Shown one piece after another: positions 25,896-34,871 of a stretch of DNA of 46,861 bases. Location of the stretch: NCBI GenBank assembly GCA_913055745.1, contig CAJXJZ010000011.1:1-46861 (forward strand), read 5' to 3'. The notes beneath the pieces are model-generated. The model was not told where the DNA came from, did not search any database, and saw nothing but the letters and a program-made list of their open reading frames with translations. Source of the stretch: an uncultured bacterium. Lineage in GTDB: Bacteria > Hydrothermota > Hydrothermia > UBA1063 > CAJXJZ01. Every line of letters begins with the position of its first letter. Position 1 is the first letter of the stretch. A program made the position numbers and the translations under genes.

Positions 25896-26625
25896 AGATT
25901 TTTTTATTTTCATTAAAAAGGTTATATCGCTTTTTCTCTTTCTATTTAATCCAAGAAAACAGGCAGTTGAGACTAATTTAGAAAAGATAGGAATCACAAA
26001 GCATAAGAGGAGATTAGCCTTTCAAACGTACTACAACCTTTTTAATGCATATTTTACGCTGTTTTTACATACAGTGCTTAAAAAAAGTCCAAAACTTATA
26101 ATTCATAATGAAGAGTATATAAAAGAGGGGAAGATATTTGTTAGTATCCATTATGGGCCATGGGATATGGCACTAAGATTGGTCAGAAAGAAATACCCCT
26201 TTGTCTCTGTTGTTGGGAAAAGGGACTTCCTCAGTATATTAAGAGAAAAACACGGCCTAAAGATTATATATTCCACAGATGGTTTTGGTAAAATAGTAGA
26301 TGTAGCAAAACATGAAAGGGTAGCCATCATGCTTGATAGAACATTCAACGAGAAAGGTTTGTTTATTCCAGTTGGCAGATCCTGTCTAAAGATTTCAAGG
26401 GCTGCTACCATTCTTGCAAGGCGTCTTAGGGAGGATATGTTTTTTATAACAGCAAAGGACAAGGAGAGTACTATTGAAATTTTTATAGATAAAATCCCTT
26501 ATGGAAGTTTTCAGAGTATGGTAGAAAAGATAAAAGAGCATATAAGTGTTATGTTGCTTAACCATCCAGAGTATTGGTTTAATTTTTTCGCAAAATGGAA
26601 ACAAAAGGGTAGAATGTGCCGATAA
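25885..26625 (+). CDS. LpxL/HtrB-family lipid A acyltransferase
   Basis: This 246-residue protein has a membrane segment at about 6-20 and the acyltransferase motif H-Y-G-P-W-D (H-x4-D, about 89-94), followed by a V-G-K-R motif and an L-D-R-T segment. LpxL-type enzymes add secondary acyl chains to lipid A at the inner membrane. It is shorter than the usual 290-310, so a phosphatidylinositol mannoside-type or other lysolipid acyltransferase cannot be excluded. With rfaE1 in the same chain it supports LPS synthesis. Confidence 0.78.
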   Translation: MLLKDFFIFIKKVISLFLFLFNPRKQAVETNLEKIGITKHKRRLAFQTYYNLFNAYFTLFLHTVLKKSPKLIIHNEEYIKEGKIFVSIHYGPWDMALRLVRKKYPFVSVVGKRDFLSILREKHGLKIIYSTDGFGKIVDVAKHERVAIMLDRTFNEKGLFIPVGRSCLKISRAATILARRLREDMFFITAKDKESTIEIFIDKIPYGSFQSMVEKIKEHISVMLLNHPEYWFNFFAKWKQKGRMCR

Positions 26626-26647
26626 ATCTAATATTTTTCAAGGTGGT

Positions 26648-26676
26648 TTGACCGACCTTTTAAAGGCATTTATAAT
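26648..26676 (+). promoter_or_regulatory. Promoter of the PDO-TldD-TldE-...-purN chain
   Basis: TTGACC (26648-26653), 17 bases, TATAAT (26671-26676). AAAGGAGG and the ATG at 26709 follow. Confidence 0.82.
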
Positions 26677-26708
26677 TTTCACAAGACATAAGATAAAAGG
26701 AGGCTAAT

Positions 26709-27359
26709 ATGGGACTTTTAAGAGATGAAGACAAGAAACAGATAAGGGAGATGTTCAATGCAAGGATGAAAGAACCTGTAAATATTGAATTTTTTACAGG
26801 ATCTTCAGGATGTGAATACTGTACTGACACGCTTATGATATTGAAAGAAGTAGCAGAGTTGGATGATAGGATAACCCTTAATGTTTATGAGAAGGAAAAT
26901 TCTGAGCATCAACTTGCTTTTTCTAAATTTGCGATAGATAAGGTGCCTGCTCTTACTATTACAAAGAATGGGGAAGATTTTAGATTCAGGTATTTTGGCA
27001 TACCTTCAGGATATGAGTTCAGTACATTACTTGAAGACATAATGATGGTATCTTCTGACATTACCGAACTATCACAGGACACCATATCAAAGATCTCCAA
27101 TTTAAAAGACGATATCTTTATATATATATTCATTACTCCAACCTGTCCTTATTGCCCAAGAGCAGCCATACTCTCACACAAACTTGCATTTACCTCGCCA
27201 CGAATAAAGGCTCATGTAATTGAATCGATTGAATTTCCAACCCTTGCAGACAAGTACGGTGTTTCTGCTGTTCCCAAGATTGTTGCCAATGATAAGGTGC
27301 AGTTTGAGGGTGCACTTCCAGAAGAGGATTTTGTAGGTAGAATTTTGGAGGCTATCTGA
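26709..27359 (+). CDS. Protein disulfide oxidoreductase with two thioredoxin folds (PDO)
   Basis: This 216-residue protein has two tandem thioredoxin-like units, each with a redox pair: C-E-Y-C (Cys35/Cys38) and C-P-Y-C (Cys146/Cys149). Cis-Pro positions occur in V-P-A-L (about 79-82) and V-P-K-I. PDO is a glutaredoxin-like enzyme that makes and shuffles cytosolic disulfides. It occurs mostly in thermophiles with intracellular disulfide-rich proteins. It stands four bases before tldD. Confidence 0.92.
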   Translation: MGLLRDEDKKQIREMFNARMKEPVNIEFFTGSSGCEYCTDTLMILKEVAELDDRITLNVYEKENSEHQLAFSKFAIDKVPALTITKNGEDFRFRYFGIPSGYEFSTLLEDIMMVSSDITELSQDTISKISNLKDDIFIYIFITPTCPYCPRAAILSHKLAFTSPRIKAHVIESIEFPTLADKYGVSAVPKIVANDKVQFEGALPEEDFVGRILEAI

Positions 27360-27363
27360 GGAT

Positions 27364-28731
27364 ATGAAAGAAATCTTAAAACAGGGCCTTTATTCATTTT
27401 CTGGAGAGTTTGCAGACCTTCGTTATGAAATAAAAAGGTCTTCGCGGGTTGTATTTAGGGGAAAGGAACTTGAGACAGCAGGTAAAACTATTGAACAGGG
27501 TGGTGGAGTTAGGGTATTTGATGCTGGAAGATTAGGGTTTGCTACATTTTCACGCCCAGAAGATGTAAAAAACGCATTGAAAGAAGCAGAAAGGCTTGCG
27601 CACATATCAAAGCCAGAACAAAAGATACATCTTGCCAAAGTGGAGCCTGTAGTTAAAGATTTTATACCAGAGCTTCAAAAAGATCCAAGGAAGATTAGCC
27701 TTGAAGAAAAGGTAGATCTCACAAAAAAATACAATGATATCGCACTTCAAGGTGGTGAAAAAATTGCCTCCACCGTTGCGGTTTATATGGATAATGAGAT
27801 TGAACGTTATTACATTTCAACAGATGGCACGCTGGTAAAAGAGGTTAGAGTTTATTCAGGAGTTAGTGTAAATGTAATAGCTCGTGATGGAACCAATGTT
27901 CAGTCAGCCCATATATCCTTTGGTGACCAGAGGGGATTTGGTACGGTTTTAAACAGAGAGAAGGAAATAGAAGATGCGGTGCGGGATGCTATTAACCTTT
28001 TAAACGCAGAGAGGGTAAAAAAGGGTACCTACACGGTTATTCTTGACCCTGAAATTGCAGGTGTGTTTATACATGAGGCCTTTGGGCATCTCTCTGAAGC
28101 AGACTTTGTGTATAAAAACGAAAAGTTAAAAGAGATAATGGTTATTGGGAAGAGGTTCGGGCCTGAGTTTCTCAATGTTGTTGATGATGGTTCTCTTATT
28201 GGCGAGAGGGGATACATACCAATAGATGATGATGGTGTATTATCAAAGAGAACATATTTAATTAAGGATGGGAAACTCAATGCAAGATTGCATTCTCGTA
28301 TAACCGCAGAGTTGATGGGTGAGGAGCCTACAGGTAATTCAAGGGCCGTAAGCTTTATGTATCCACCGATTGTGAGAATGACAAACACCTTTATTGAGCC
28401 ACATGAAGGCACGTTTGAGGAGTTGTTGGATGGTGTGGAACATGGGCTTTATGTGGTTGGTGCTCTGGGCGGTCAAACAGAACTTGAGATGTTTACATTC
28501 TCTTCTAAAAAGGCATATATTATAGAAGATGGCAAGATAGGTAAAATGGTTAGGGATGCTGTATTAAGTGGAAATGTTTTTAAAACCCTTATGCATATTG
28601 ACAAAATAGGGAGTGACCTTAGACTTTTTGGTGGTCTGGGTGGTTGTGGTAAAGCAGGTCAGTATCCATTACCAGTATCCACTGGAGCACCACATATTAG
28701 AATAAAAGATGTGGTAATAGGGGGAGAGTGA
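27364..28731 (+). CDS. tldD: TldD, metalloprotease subunit
   Basis: The 455-residue active subunit of the TldD/TldE heterodimer has the zinc motif H-E-A-F-G-H at about 236-241, and the tail G-G-L-G-G-C-G-K-A-G-Q (about 420-430). TldD/E cleaves unfolded or leader peptides through a narrow tunnel; it matures microcin B17 and degrades CcdA. No small peptide gene is seen nearby as an obvious substrate. The partner follows with a four-base overlap. Confidence 0.95.
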   Translation: MKEILKQGLYSFSGEFADLRYEIKRSSRVVFRGKELETAGKTIEQGGGVRVFDAGRLGFATFSRPEDVKNALKEAERLAHISKPEQKIHLAKVEPVVKDFIPELQKDPRKISLEEKVDLTKKYNDIALQGGEKIASTVAVYMDNEIERYYISTDGTLVKEVRVYSGVSVNVIARDGTNVQSAHISFGDQRGFGTVLNREKEIEDAVRDAINLLNAERVKKGTYTVILDPEIAGVFIHEAFGHLSEADFVYKNEKLKEIMVIGKRFGPEFLNVVDDGSLIGERGYIPIDDDGVLSKRTYLIKDGKLNARLHSRITAELMGEEPTGNSRAVSFMYPPIVRMTNTFIEPHEGTFEELLDGVEHGLYVVGALGGQTELEMFTFSSKKAYIIEDGKIGKMVRDAVLSGNVFKTLMHIDKIGSDLRLFGGLGGCGKAGQYPLPVSTGAPHIRIKDVVIGGE

Positions 28732-30026
28732 TGAGAAGGAAAATCCTTGACATTCTTGCAAAGAAGAAGGTAAAGAAATACGATGTTATAATTGAAAGAA
28801 AGAGTACTTATCCTATTTCTTTTGAACAGAATGAACTTAATATGCTGGAGAATAAAAATCTTATAGGTATTGGACTCAGGTTATTTGAAAATGGTCGTGT
28901 TGGATACTCCTACACGAATGATATTACTACATTTGAGGAAGTGGTTGATTTTGCGAGGGAATCTGCCACATATGGAAAAGAACTTGACCTTGACCTTCCT
29001 AAGAATACAGAATACCCTTCACTTTCTATTTATAATGATATATTTTGGGATGAAAGGGGTTGGGTTACCAAAGGTAAGGAAATCATAAAAAAGATTGAGG
29101 ATATTGCAAATGATGTTAAGATTGATATAAATTTTTCAAAATCTATATTGGATGTTGAGATTTTAAACTCAGAGGGCTTTCACGGAAGATATAAGAAAAC
29201 ACTTTATAGATTTAGCATATCAGGTTTTGCTATTTTAGATTCTGGATTTACATTTGTTTCTGAGATTGAAAGTTCCACAAAACCCATATCTGGCATAGAT
29301 AAGGCAACAGAGAGTATCCTTAAGCAATTGGAAAAGGCACGGAGTGTTTCAAAGATTAAAACAGGGGAGATGCCTGTAATTTTTGCACCCATTTCACTTT
29401 GGTCCCTTTTGCATTCTATATCTATGGGTATAAGTGCTGACAATGTAAAAAAAGGGATATCACCGTTAAAGGACAAAATAAACGAAAAGATATTTTCCGA
29501 AAAGATCACGATAACCGATAATCCTTATGATTATGAACTTATAGGTGCTAAGCCATTTGATGGTGAGGGTATAGCGACAAAGATCACACCTGTTGTGGAA
29601 AATGGAGTATTAAAGACATATTTACATACATTGGAGACGGCAAAGCATTTTGGCACAAAGCCTACTGGCCATGCAGAAAGAGGCTATAGCAGTATACCGC
29701 TGCCTGGCTTTAATAATATGGTAATATCACCTGGTAAGAGGACTTTGGAAGAAATAATTGAGGATATGGACTATGGACTTATTGTTTATGAAGTGATTGG
29801 TGGAGGACAATCCAATCTACTGAGAGGGGACTATTCTGTCAATGTAGGATTAGGATTTTTGATTGAAAATGGAGAGATTAAAGGTAGAGTCAAAGATACC
29901 ATGATAGCGGGGAATGTGTACGAGGATTTTAATAGAGTAATTGAATTATCCAAGGAATCAAAGAAGTTTATGAATTTTGACATACCCTATTTAGTTATTG
30001 ATGGCGTAAGCGTAACGAGTAAATGA
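28731..30026 (+). CDS. tldE: TldE/PmbA, inactive partner of TldD
   Basis: This 431-residue homologue of TldD lacks the H-E-x-x-x-H motif, as expected for TldE. It keeps the family fold marks F-E-Q-N-E-L-N, G-I-G-L-R-L-F-E-N-G-R-V-G-Y-S-Y-T-N, and the C-terminal G-x-x-S-N-x-x-x-G-D-Y-S-V-N-V-G. It forms the closed chamber with TldD. A GTG one codon earlier is in frame; the ATG overlapping the tldD stop (TGATG) with GGAG before it is chosen. Confidence 0.93.
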   Translation: MRRKILDILAKKKVKKYDVIIERKSTYPISFEQNELNMLENKNLIGIGLRLFENGRVGYSYTNDITTFEEVVDFARESATYGKELDLDLPKNTEYPSLSIYNDIFWDERGWVTKGKEIIKKIEDIANDVKIDINFSKSILDVEILNSEGFHGRYKKTLYRFSISGFAILDSGFTFVSEIESSTKPISGIDKATESILKQLEKARSVSKIKTGEMPVIFAPISLWSLLHSISMGISADNVKKGISPLKDKINEKIFSEKITITDNPYDYELIGAKPFDGEGIATKITPVVENGVLKTYLHTLETAKHFGTKPTGHAERGYSSIPLPGFNNMVISPGKRTLEEIIEDMDYGLIVYEVIGGGQSNLLRGDYSVNVGLGFLIENGEIKGRVKDTMIAGNVYEDFNRVIELSKESKKFMNFDIPYLVIDGVSVTSK

Positions 30027-30463
30027 GCATCCTTGCTATCCTGATAGCAACCTCCCTGGAGATGGGATTTGCCTTTCCTGGGGGAGGGCTTGAAAAGGAA
30101 GTGAACATAGGAAAATACCTGTTCATTGAGCAGAGATTGGTTCGGGTTGAGAGTTTTGATATTTCTTCCTATGTAAGACTCTCACGTTTTCCATCCATAA
30201 CCACTGCACTTTCTGTATATGATATGAATGCTGGTGTGAATATACATCTTCCTATGGGATTTTTAAAGGCAAGAGGCGCTCTTGGATTGGGCTTAGGTAG
30301 ATTGAGTTCATCTGGGGATATTTTCAGGTTAGAGTTGTGTCCTTTGATAAGAAAACCCATTTATGGCAAGAATCACCTCTCCCTCTCTCTTTCTTTTCCT
30401 GTATTTTTTCTTAAGAATACTGTTATGTACAGTGTGAATCCTGGTATTTCTGTATCTTTATGA
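30023..30463 (+). CDS. Small exported beta-rich protein, possible outer-membrane barrel
   Basis: The 146-residue protein is not recognised. It has a hydrophobic start (1-17). The rest is a series of alternating polar/non-polar strands with turn glycines (K-Y-L-F-I-E-Q-R-L-V-R-V, S-S-Y-V-R-L-S-R-F, L-S-L-S-L-S-F-P-V-F-F) and ends in G-I-S-V-S-L, an aromatic-poor but barrel-like end. A small beta barrel or a periplasmic beta protein fits. It is coupled to tldE and alr by four-base overlaps. Confidence 0.55.
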   Translation: MSILAILIATSLEMGFAFPGGGLEKEVNIGKYLFIEQRLVRVESFDISSYVRLSRFPSITTALSVYDMNAGVNIHLPMGFLKARGALGLGLGRLSSSGDIFRLELCPLIRKPIYGKNHLSLSLSFPVFFLKNTVMYSVNPGISVSL

Positions 30464-31551
30464 GTTTTAGTAAGATATTACTTTCACAAAGTGCGTTTTT
30501 ACATAATGCCAAGGTAATTTCTAATATAAAAGGTAAAAAGAAGATTATATTTCCTGTAAAATCCAATGCTTATGGTCATGGCCTTCACCAGGTCGTGAAA
30601 ATGTCTCATAATATTGTGGATATGTATATGACAGCGACATTGGAGGAGGCTATTGAGATAAAGAGGATTGCACCTTTTAAAGATGTATTTATAGACCTTC
30701 CTCTTCTTGAGGGTGAAGAGTTAAAAGAGGCAATAGAAAGGGGATTTATTTTCAACATTGTCACAGCTTGCCAACTTAAACTACTTAGCGGTTTACCCTA
30801 TAACCTAAGAAGAAAGGCAAGACTGCAGGTGGAGTTTGACACGGGTATGAATCGCACGGGTTTTAAGCATAACGATATAAACCTCCTTAATGATTTTTTT
30901 CTTGATCACCCTGAAATTAAGGTTGAAGGTGTTTTCACACACTATGCAACAGGTATTGAGGATAAAGAGGCATTGAATAAGCAGTATGATATTTTTAAAG
31001 ATATACTGAGCAAAATAAGATTTTACTATGCTTCTGTTCATTCAGAGAACAGTGCTGCTCTACTTACTTTCAATTTTGAGGACATGCATTATGTTCGTCC
31101 TGGAATTACCCTATATGGTATGAAACCCTCTCCTTCGTACAATATTGACCTTTTACCTGTTCTCTCTTGGAAGAGTGTAGTAATAGATGTAAAAGATGTT
31201 AAAAAGGGAGAAGGTGTAAGTTATGGACCTACATTCATAGCACAAAGGGATATGAAGATTGCTACTGTGCCAGTAGGTTATGGCGATGGGTATCCAAGGA
31301 ACCTTTCCAATAAGGGATATGTGATTATACGGGATAAAAGGGTTAAAATTATAGGAACAATTTGTATGAACCATTTTATGGTGGATGTAAGTGGAATAGA
31401 CAATGTTAAAGTGGGGGATGAGGTGGTTGTTATAGGGAATGCTAAGGATGAGAGTATAAGTGCAGAGGAGATTGCTGCCCTCTCTGGGACCATTAATTAT
31501 GAAATAACCACAAGGATATCTCCATTTTTGCCAAGAATAGTTGAAAAATAG
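30460..31551 (+). CDS. alr: Alanine racemase
   Basis: Alr converts L- to D-alanine for peptidoglycan. The 363-residue protein has the PLP Lys34 in P-V-K-S-N-A-Y-G-H-G, the second catalytic base Tyr255 in G-V-S-Y-G-P-T-F, the N-R-T-G-F motif, and R-P-G-I-T-L-Y-G at about 213-220. The C-terminal beta domain contains G-T-I-C-M-N-H-F-M-V-D-V. It overlaps the preceding gene by four bases. Confidence 0.95.
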   Translation: MSFSKILLSQSAFLHNAKVISNIKGKKKIIFPVKSNAYGHGLHQVVKMSHNIVDMYMTATLEEAIEIKRIAPFKDVFIDLPLLEGEELKEAIERGFIFNIVTACQLKLLSGLPYNLRRKARLQVEFDTGMNRTGFKHNDINLLNDFFLDHPEIKVEGVFTHYATGIEDKEALNKQYDIFKDILSKIRFYYASVHSENSAALLTFNFEDMHYVRPGITLYGMKPSPSYNIDLLPVLSWKSVVIDVKDVKKGEGVSYGPTFIAQRDMKIATVPVGYGDGYPRNLSNKGYVIIRDKRVKIIGTICMNHFMVDVSGIDNVKVGDEVVVIGNAKDESISAEEIAALSGTINYEITTRISPFLPRIVEK

Positions 31552-31561
31552 GAGGTTTATT

Positions 31562-32080
31562 ATGGATTTTAACAAAAAAATGGTAGAAATACTGAATTCT
31601 GCAATAAAGGTAGAAAAGGATGGACTTATTACATACATAAATGCAGCAAGAAAATCTAAGGATATTGGTGTGAAGAACATGTTTATTTCTCTTGCGAGAG
31701 ATGAATATAATCACATGGAAATTCTTGAAAAAGAGAGAGATAGGTTTATGGCTGGAAAGTCTTACGAGCCTGTACATGTGCCACATTCTGAGATAGAAAA
31801 ACTTATACCACATGTTAAAGAGGCTGAGAAGAAACGTGGTGCAAAGGGAGAATTGTCTGAGATAGAGGCCTTAAATGTCGCACTTGAACAGGAGAAACTC
31901 TCAAGAGACTATTATCAAAAGAAAGCAGAGGAACTCCCAGATGACTGTAAAGCAAAGCAACTTTTATTGGAACTTGCTAAAATGGAACAGATGCACTATG
32001 ACCTGATCCTTGCACAATTGGACTATATAAAGGGTACAGGTTTCTGGTTTGACATGCCGGAGTTTACTTTAGAACTTTAG
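31562..32080 (+). CDS. Ferritin-like/rubrerythrin-type diiron protein
   Basis: The 172-residue four-helix bundle has two diiron half-sites: Glu19 with E-Y-N-H (Glu48, His51), then E-Q-E-K in helix 3 with M-E-Q-M-H in helix 4. The rubredoxin-like Fe-Cys4 domain of full rubrerythrins is absent. Such proteins handle peroxide or oxygen in anaerobes. The start at M-D-F-N-K has AGGAGG before it; an in-frame codon seven residues earlier is rejected. Confidence 0.85.
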   Translation: MDFNKKMVEILNSAIKVEKDGLITYINAARKSKDIGVKNMFISLARDEYNHMEILEKERDRFMAGKSYEPVHVPHSEIEKLIPHVKEAEKKRGAKGELSEIEALNVALEQEKLSRDYYQKKAEELPDDCKAKQLLLELAKMEQMHYDLILAQLDYIKGTGFWFDMPEFTLEL

Positions 32081-32082
32081 TG

Positions 32083-32913
32083 ATGCCATTCTTAGGTGCC
32101 CACCTGAGTATTAAAGGTGGACTACATAATGTGGAAAAACAGTGTGATTATTTAGGGTGTGATACATTCCAAATATTCGCAAAAAATCAACTAAGATGGG
32201 AGTCAAGGCCATTAAATCCTAAGGAAATTTCAACATTCAAAGAGTTTGTACAAACTAAGAACATAGAAAAATTTGTTGTTCATGCATCCTATCTTCTAAA
32301 CCTTGCCTCAATTAACAGCGATATAAGAGAGAAATCTATAAAATCCCTTAAAGAAGAACTAAAAAGGGCAGATGATATAGGTGCTTCTTATCTCGTGTTG
32401 CATCCAGGTTCACCTAAGAGAAAGAATAGTACGAAAGATGGAATAAAGAATGTTATAGATGCACTTTGCAAGGCTCAGAATGCAGTGCATTTGGAAAATG
32501 TGAAAATCGCCGTTGAAAATACCGCAGGAGGAGGTAATCTTGTTGGCAGAAATCTACATGAACTTTTATCAATAGTGGAAGGCGTAGAAAAATGCGGGTT
32601 TGAAATAGGTGTGTGTATTGATACTGCGCACGCATTTGAGAGTGGATACACCCTTGATGCGCGGTTTATAGATGAGATGCATACCCTTTTTAAAAGCAGA
32701 ATATTTGTTTTTCATATCAATGATTCTTTAACAGAGAAGGGTTCAAAGAGGGATAGGCATGCAAACATAGGAGATGGGTTAATACCCACTGAGTTTTTTA
32801 AACTTCTTTTAAATGATAAGAGATTTCAAAAAGTTCCATTCATACTTGAGACCCCGGGAGGGCTTGAAAAGTTCAAAAAAGACCTTAAAACCCTAAGGAG
32901 CATGATATTATGA
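32083..32913 (+). CDS. nfo: Endonuclease IV (AP endonuclease)
   Basis: Nfo cuts DNA at abasic sites in base excision repair. This 276-residue TIM barrel carries the zinc ligands in known motifs: G-A-H-L-S at the start, V-V-H-A-S-Y, L-H-P-G-S, V-E-N-T-A-G, C-I-D-T-A-H-A-F, V-F-H-I-N-D and R-H-A-N-I-G-D-G. A GTG one codon earlier is possible; the ATG at 32083 gives the usual M-x-x-x-G-A-H start. It follows the ferritin-like gene with a two-base gap. Confidence 0.95.
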   Translation: MPFLGAHLSIKGGLHNVEKQCDYLGCDTFQIFAKNQLRWESRPLNPKEISTFKEFVQTKNIEKFVVHASYLLNLASINSDIREKSIKSLKEELKRADDIGASYLVLHPGSPKRKNSTKDGIKNVIDALCKAQNAVHLENVKIAVENTAGGGNLVGRNLHELLSIVEGVEKCGFEIGVCIDTAHAFESGYTLDARFIDEMHTLFKSRIFVFHINDSLTEKGSKRDRHANIGDGLIPTEFFKLLLNDKRFQKVPFILETPGGLEKFKKDLKTLRSMIL

Positions 32914-34268
32914 ATAAATTTGATGCTGTTATAATAGGTGCAGGCATGGGAGGATATACAGCAGCAATAAGACTTGCCCAGTATGGCAAGAAGGTAGCAC
33001 TTTTAGAAAAGGATAAGCCAGGGGGCGTATGCTTAAATACAGGGTGTATTCCAACAAAGGCTCTTTTACATGCATCTATGTTATATTATGAGGCAAATAA
33101 TGGGACAACCAGAAGTGGGATTGAGTTTAAAGGTGCTCTTTTAAATTTAGAGAAGTTAAGAAGATGGAAGAACTCCATATCAGAGAGGCTGGACAGAGGA
33201 CTTTTATATCTTTTTAAACAGTATGGAATTGAATATATAAATGGTTTTGCAGATGTGGAAGATGGAAGAGTAAAAGTTGGTGATAGAGTTCTTGAGTATG
33301 AAAATCTTATCCTTGCAACAGGTTCTTCTCCTAATATAAAAGGTGCTTTATCCAATATAGAGCATTGGACTTCCACCGAAGCCCTGGATGTGCCAGAGAT
33401 CCCAGATAGTTTGCTTGTCATTGGTGGTGGTGTTATAGGTGTTGAACTTGCATCCATTTATGCCATGTTTGGCAGCAAGGTTTTTATGGTAGAGGCTTTA
33501 CCTTCCATACTTTCCTTTTTAGACAAAGACCTAAGGGAGATAAAATTTAGAGAACTCAAAAAACTCGGGGTTAGAATCCATACATCTTCATTGCTTGAAA
33601 AATATGAAAACAAAAAAGCGTTCATAAAGGGGCAGGATGGTAAAGTAGAAGAGGTGACCGTAGATAGAATATTGATAGCAACAGGGAGAAAGCCTAATAT
33701 AGAAATACCACAGAAACTTGGCCTTTTTATGGAAGATGGTTTTGTAAAAACCAACGATGTTTATGAGACTACGATGGACCATGTTTTTGCCATAGGTGAT
33801 TTAATAAAGGGACCAATGCTTGCACACAGGGCGCATAAAGATGGGATAAAGGTTGCAGAATATATATCTTGCAGCCACAAGCCGAAAAAGGATGTAATAC
33901 CTATGGTAGTATATGGCAGGATAACGCTTTTGTCAGTAGGCATGAGTGAAGATGACCTTATAAGGGAAGGTATTACTTACAAAGTGGGTAGATTCCCATT
34001 TTCAGCAAATGGAAGGTCGCTAACAATGGAAAGTATGGATGGCTTTTGTAAAATACTTGGAGACCCTGATACAGGTAAGATTTTTGGCATTCATGTTGCA
34101 GGAAGAGGGGTTGATGAAATTGCGGGTGAGATGTCCCTCGCCATAAATAATAATCTTACTGTATCGCAGATTGCAAATACTATTCATGCCCATCCAACAC
34201 TCTCAGAGGCGCTTATGGAGGCGGCAGAGCATTTTTATAAAAAGTCCATCCATATTCCAAACAAATGA
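32910..34268 (+). CDS. lpdA: Dihydrolipoamide dehydrogenase-like flavoprotein
   Basis: The 452-residue class I pyridine nucleotide-disulfide oxidoreductase has FAD site G-A-G-M-G-G (10-15), redox disulfide G-G-V-C-L-N-T-G-C-I-P-T-K (Cys41/Cys46), NAD site G-G-G-V-I-G-V-E and C-terminal H-A-H-P-T-L-S-E with the catalytic His. E3 enzymes reoxidise lipoyl groups of 2-oxoacid dehydrogenases or the glycine cleavage system. No E1/E2 or gcv gene lies nearby, so its partner is unknown. Confidence 0.9.
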   Translation: MNKFDAVIIGAGMGGYTAAIRLAQYGKKVALLEKDKPGGVCLNTGCIPTKALLHASMLYYEANNGTTRSGIEFKGALLNLEKLRRWKNSISERLDRGLLYLFKQYGIEYINGFADVEDGRVKVGDRVLEYENLILATGSSPNIKGALSNIEHWTSTEALDVPEIPDSLLVIGGGVIGVELASIYAMFGSKVFMVEALPSILSFLDKDLREIKFRELKKLGVRIHTSSLLEKYENKKAFIKGQDGKVEEVTVDRILIATGRKPNIEIPQKLGLFMEDGFVKTNDVYETTMDHVFAIGDLIKGPMLAHRAHKDGIKVAEYISCSHKPKKDVIPMVVYGRITLLSVGMSEDDLIREGITYKVGRFPFSANGRSLTMESMDGFCKILGDPDTGKIFGIHVAGRGVDEIAGEMSLAINNNLTVSQIANTIHAHPTLSEALMEAAEHFYKKSIHIPNK

Positions 34269-34831
34269 AAAGGATTGTTGTTTTAGCCTCTGGTAATGGA
34301 AGCAATTTTGAAGCAATTGTAAGGTATATGCGAAAATGTAATTGTGGCATAGAAGTTGAAGCACTTATCACGGACAATAAAGAGGCCTATGCCATAAAAA
34401 GGGCGAAAAAACTCCACATTCCAACAATTATATTGAATTATTCGGATTTTACCTCAAAGGATAAATACAATCATGCACTTTTGAATAAACTAAAGGAGAT
34501 ATCACCCAATCTAATCGTTTTAGCAGGATATATGAGAATATTACCTTCATACATAGTAAATGAGTTTAAAGGCAGGATTGTCAATATACACCCATCCCTT
34601 TTGCCTTCTTTTAGAGGTCTTAATGCCATTGAAAGGGCGTATAAAAAGGGTGCAAAATGTACAGGTATAACAATCCATTATGTTGATGAAGGCGTTGATA
34701 CAGGTAAGATTATTGAACAGAGATGTATAAGGATAAGGGAAGATGAGGCCCTTTTGTCCCTTGAAAGACGCATACACAGATTGGAGCATTTTTATTATCC
34801 AAGGGTAATTAAAAACCTCTTGACAGAATAA
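34265..34831 (+). CDS. purN: Phosphoribosylglycinamide formyltransferase PurN
   Basis: PurN adds the formyl group of 10-formyl-tetrahydrofolate to GAR, step three of purine synthesis. The 188-residue protein has the substrate loop S-G-N-G-S-N-F, catalytic Asn107, His109 in V-N-I-H-P-S-L-L-P-S-F, and Asp145 in H-Y-V-D-E-G-V-D-T-G. It is coupled to lpdA by a four-base overlap. The end of the gene contains the -35 box of the next promoter. Confidence 0.95.
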   Translation: MKRIVVLASGNGSNFEAIVRYMRKCNCGIEVEALITDNKEAYAIKRAKKLHIPTIILNYSDFTSKDKYNHALLNKLKEISPNLIVLAGYMRILPSYIVNEFKGRIVNIHPSLLPSFRGLNAIERAYKKGAKCTGITIHYVDEGVDTGKIIEQRCIRIREDEALLSLERRIHRLEHFYYPRVIKNLLTE

Positions 34832-34848
34832 AGTTTATGTCGTAAAAT
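34820..34848 (+). promoter_or_regulatory. Promoter of the lipoprotein gene at 34872
   Basis: TTGACA (34820-34825) inside the last codons of purN, 17 bases, TAAAAT (34843-34848). GGAGGGAGG and the ATG follow. Confidence 0.8.
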
Positions 34849-34871
34849 TATGTATAAAAAGGAGGGAGGAT

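Noticed and set aside
26640-26662. Terminator between the acyltransferase and PDO genes
   Set aside because: The pairing around AGGT/ACCT is short and imperfect, and the site overlaps a good -35 box.
31153-31680. Long minus-strand frame opposite alr and the ferritin-like gene
   Set aside because: Both plus-strand genes carry complete family motifs; the reverse frame is aromatic-rich shadow.
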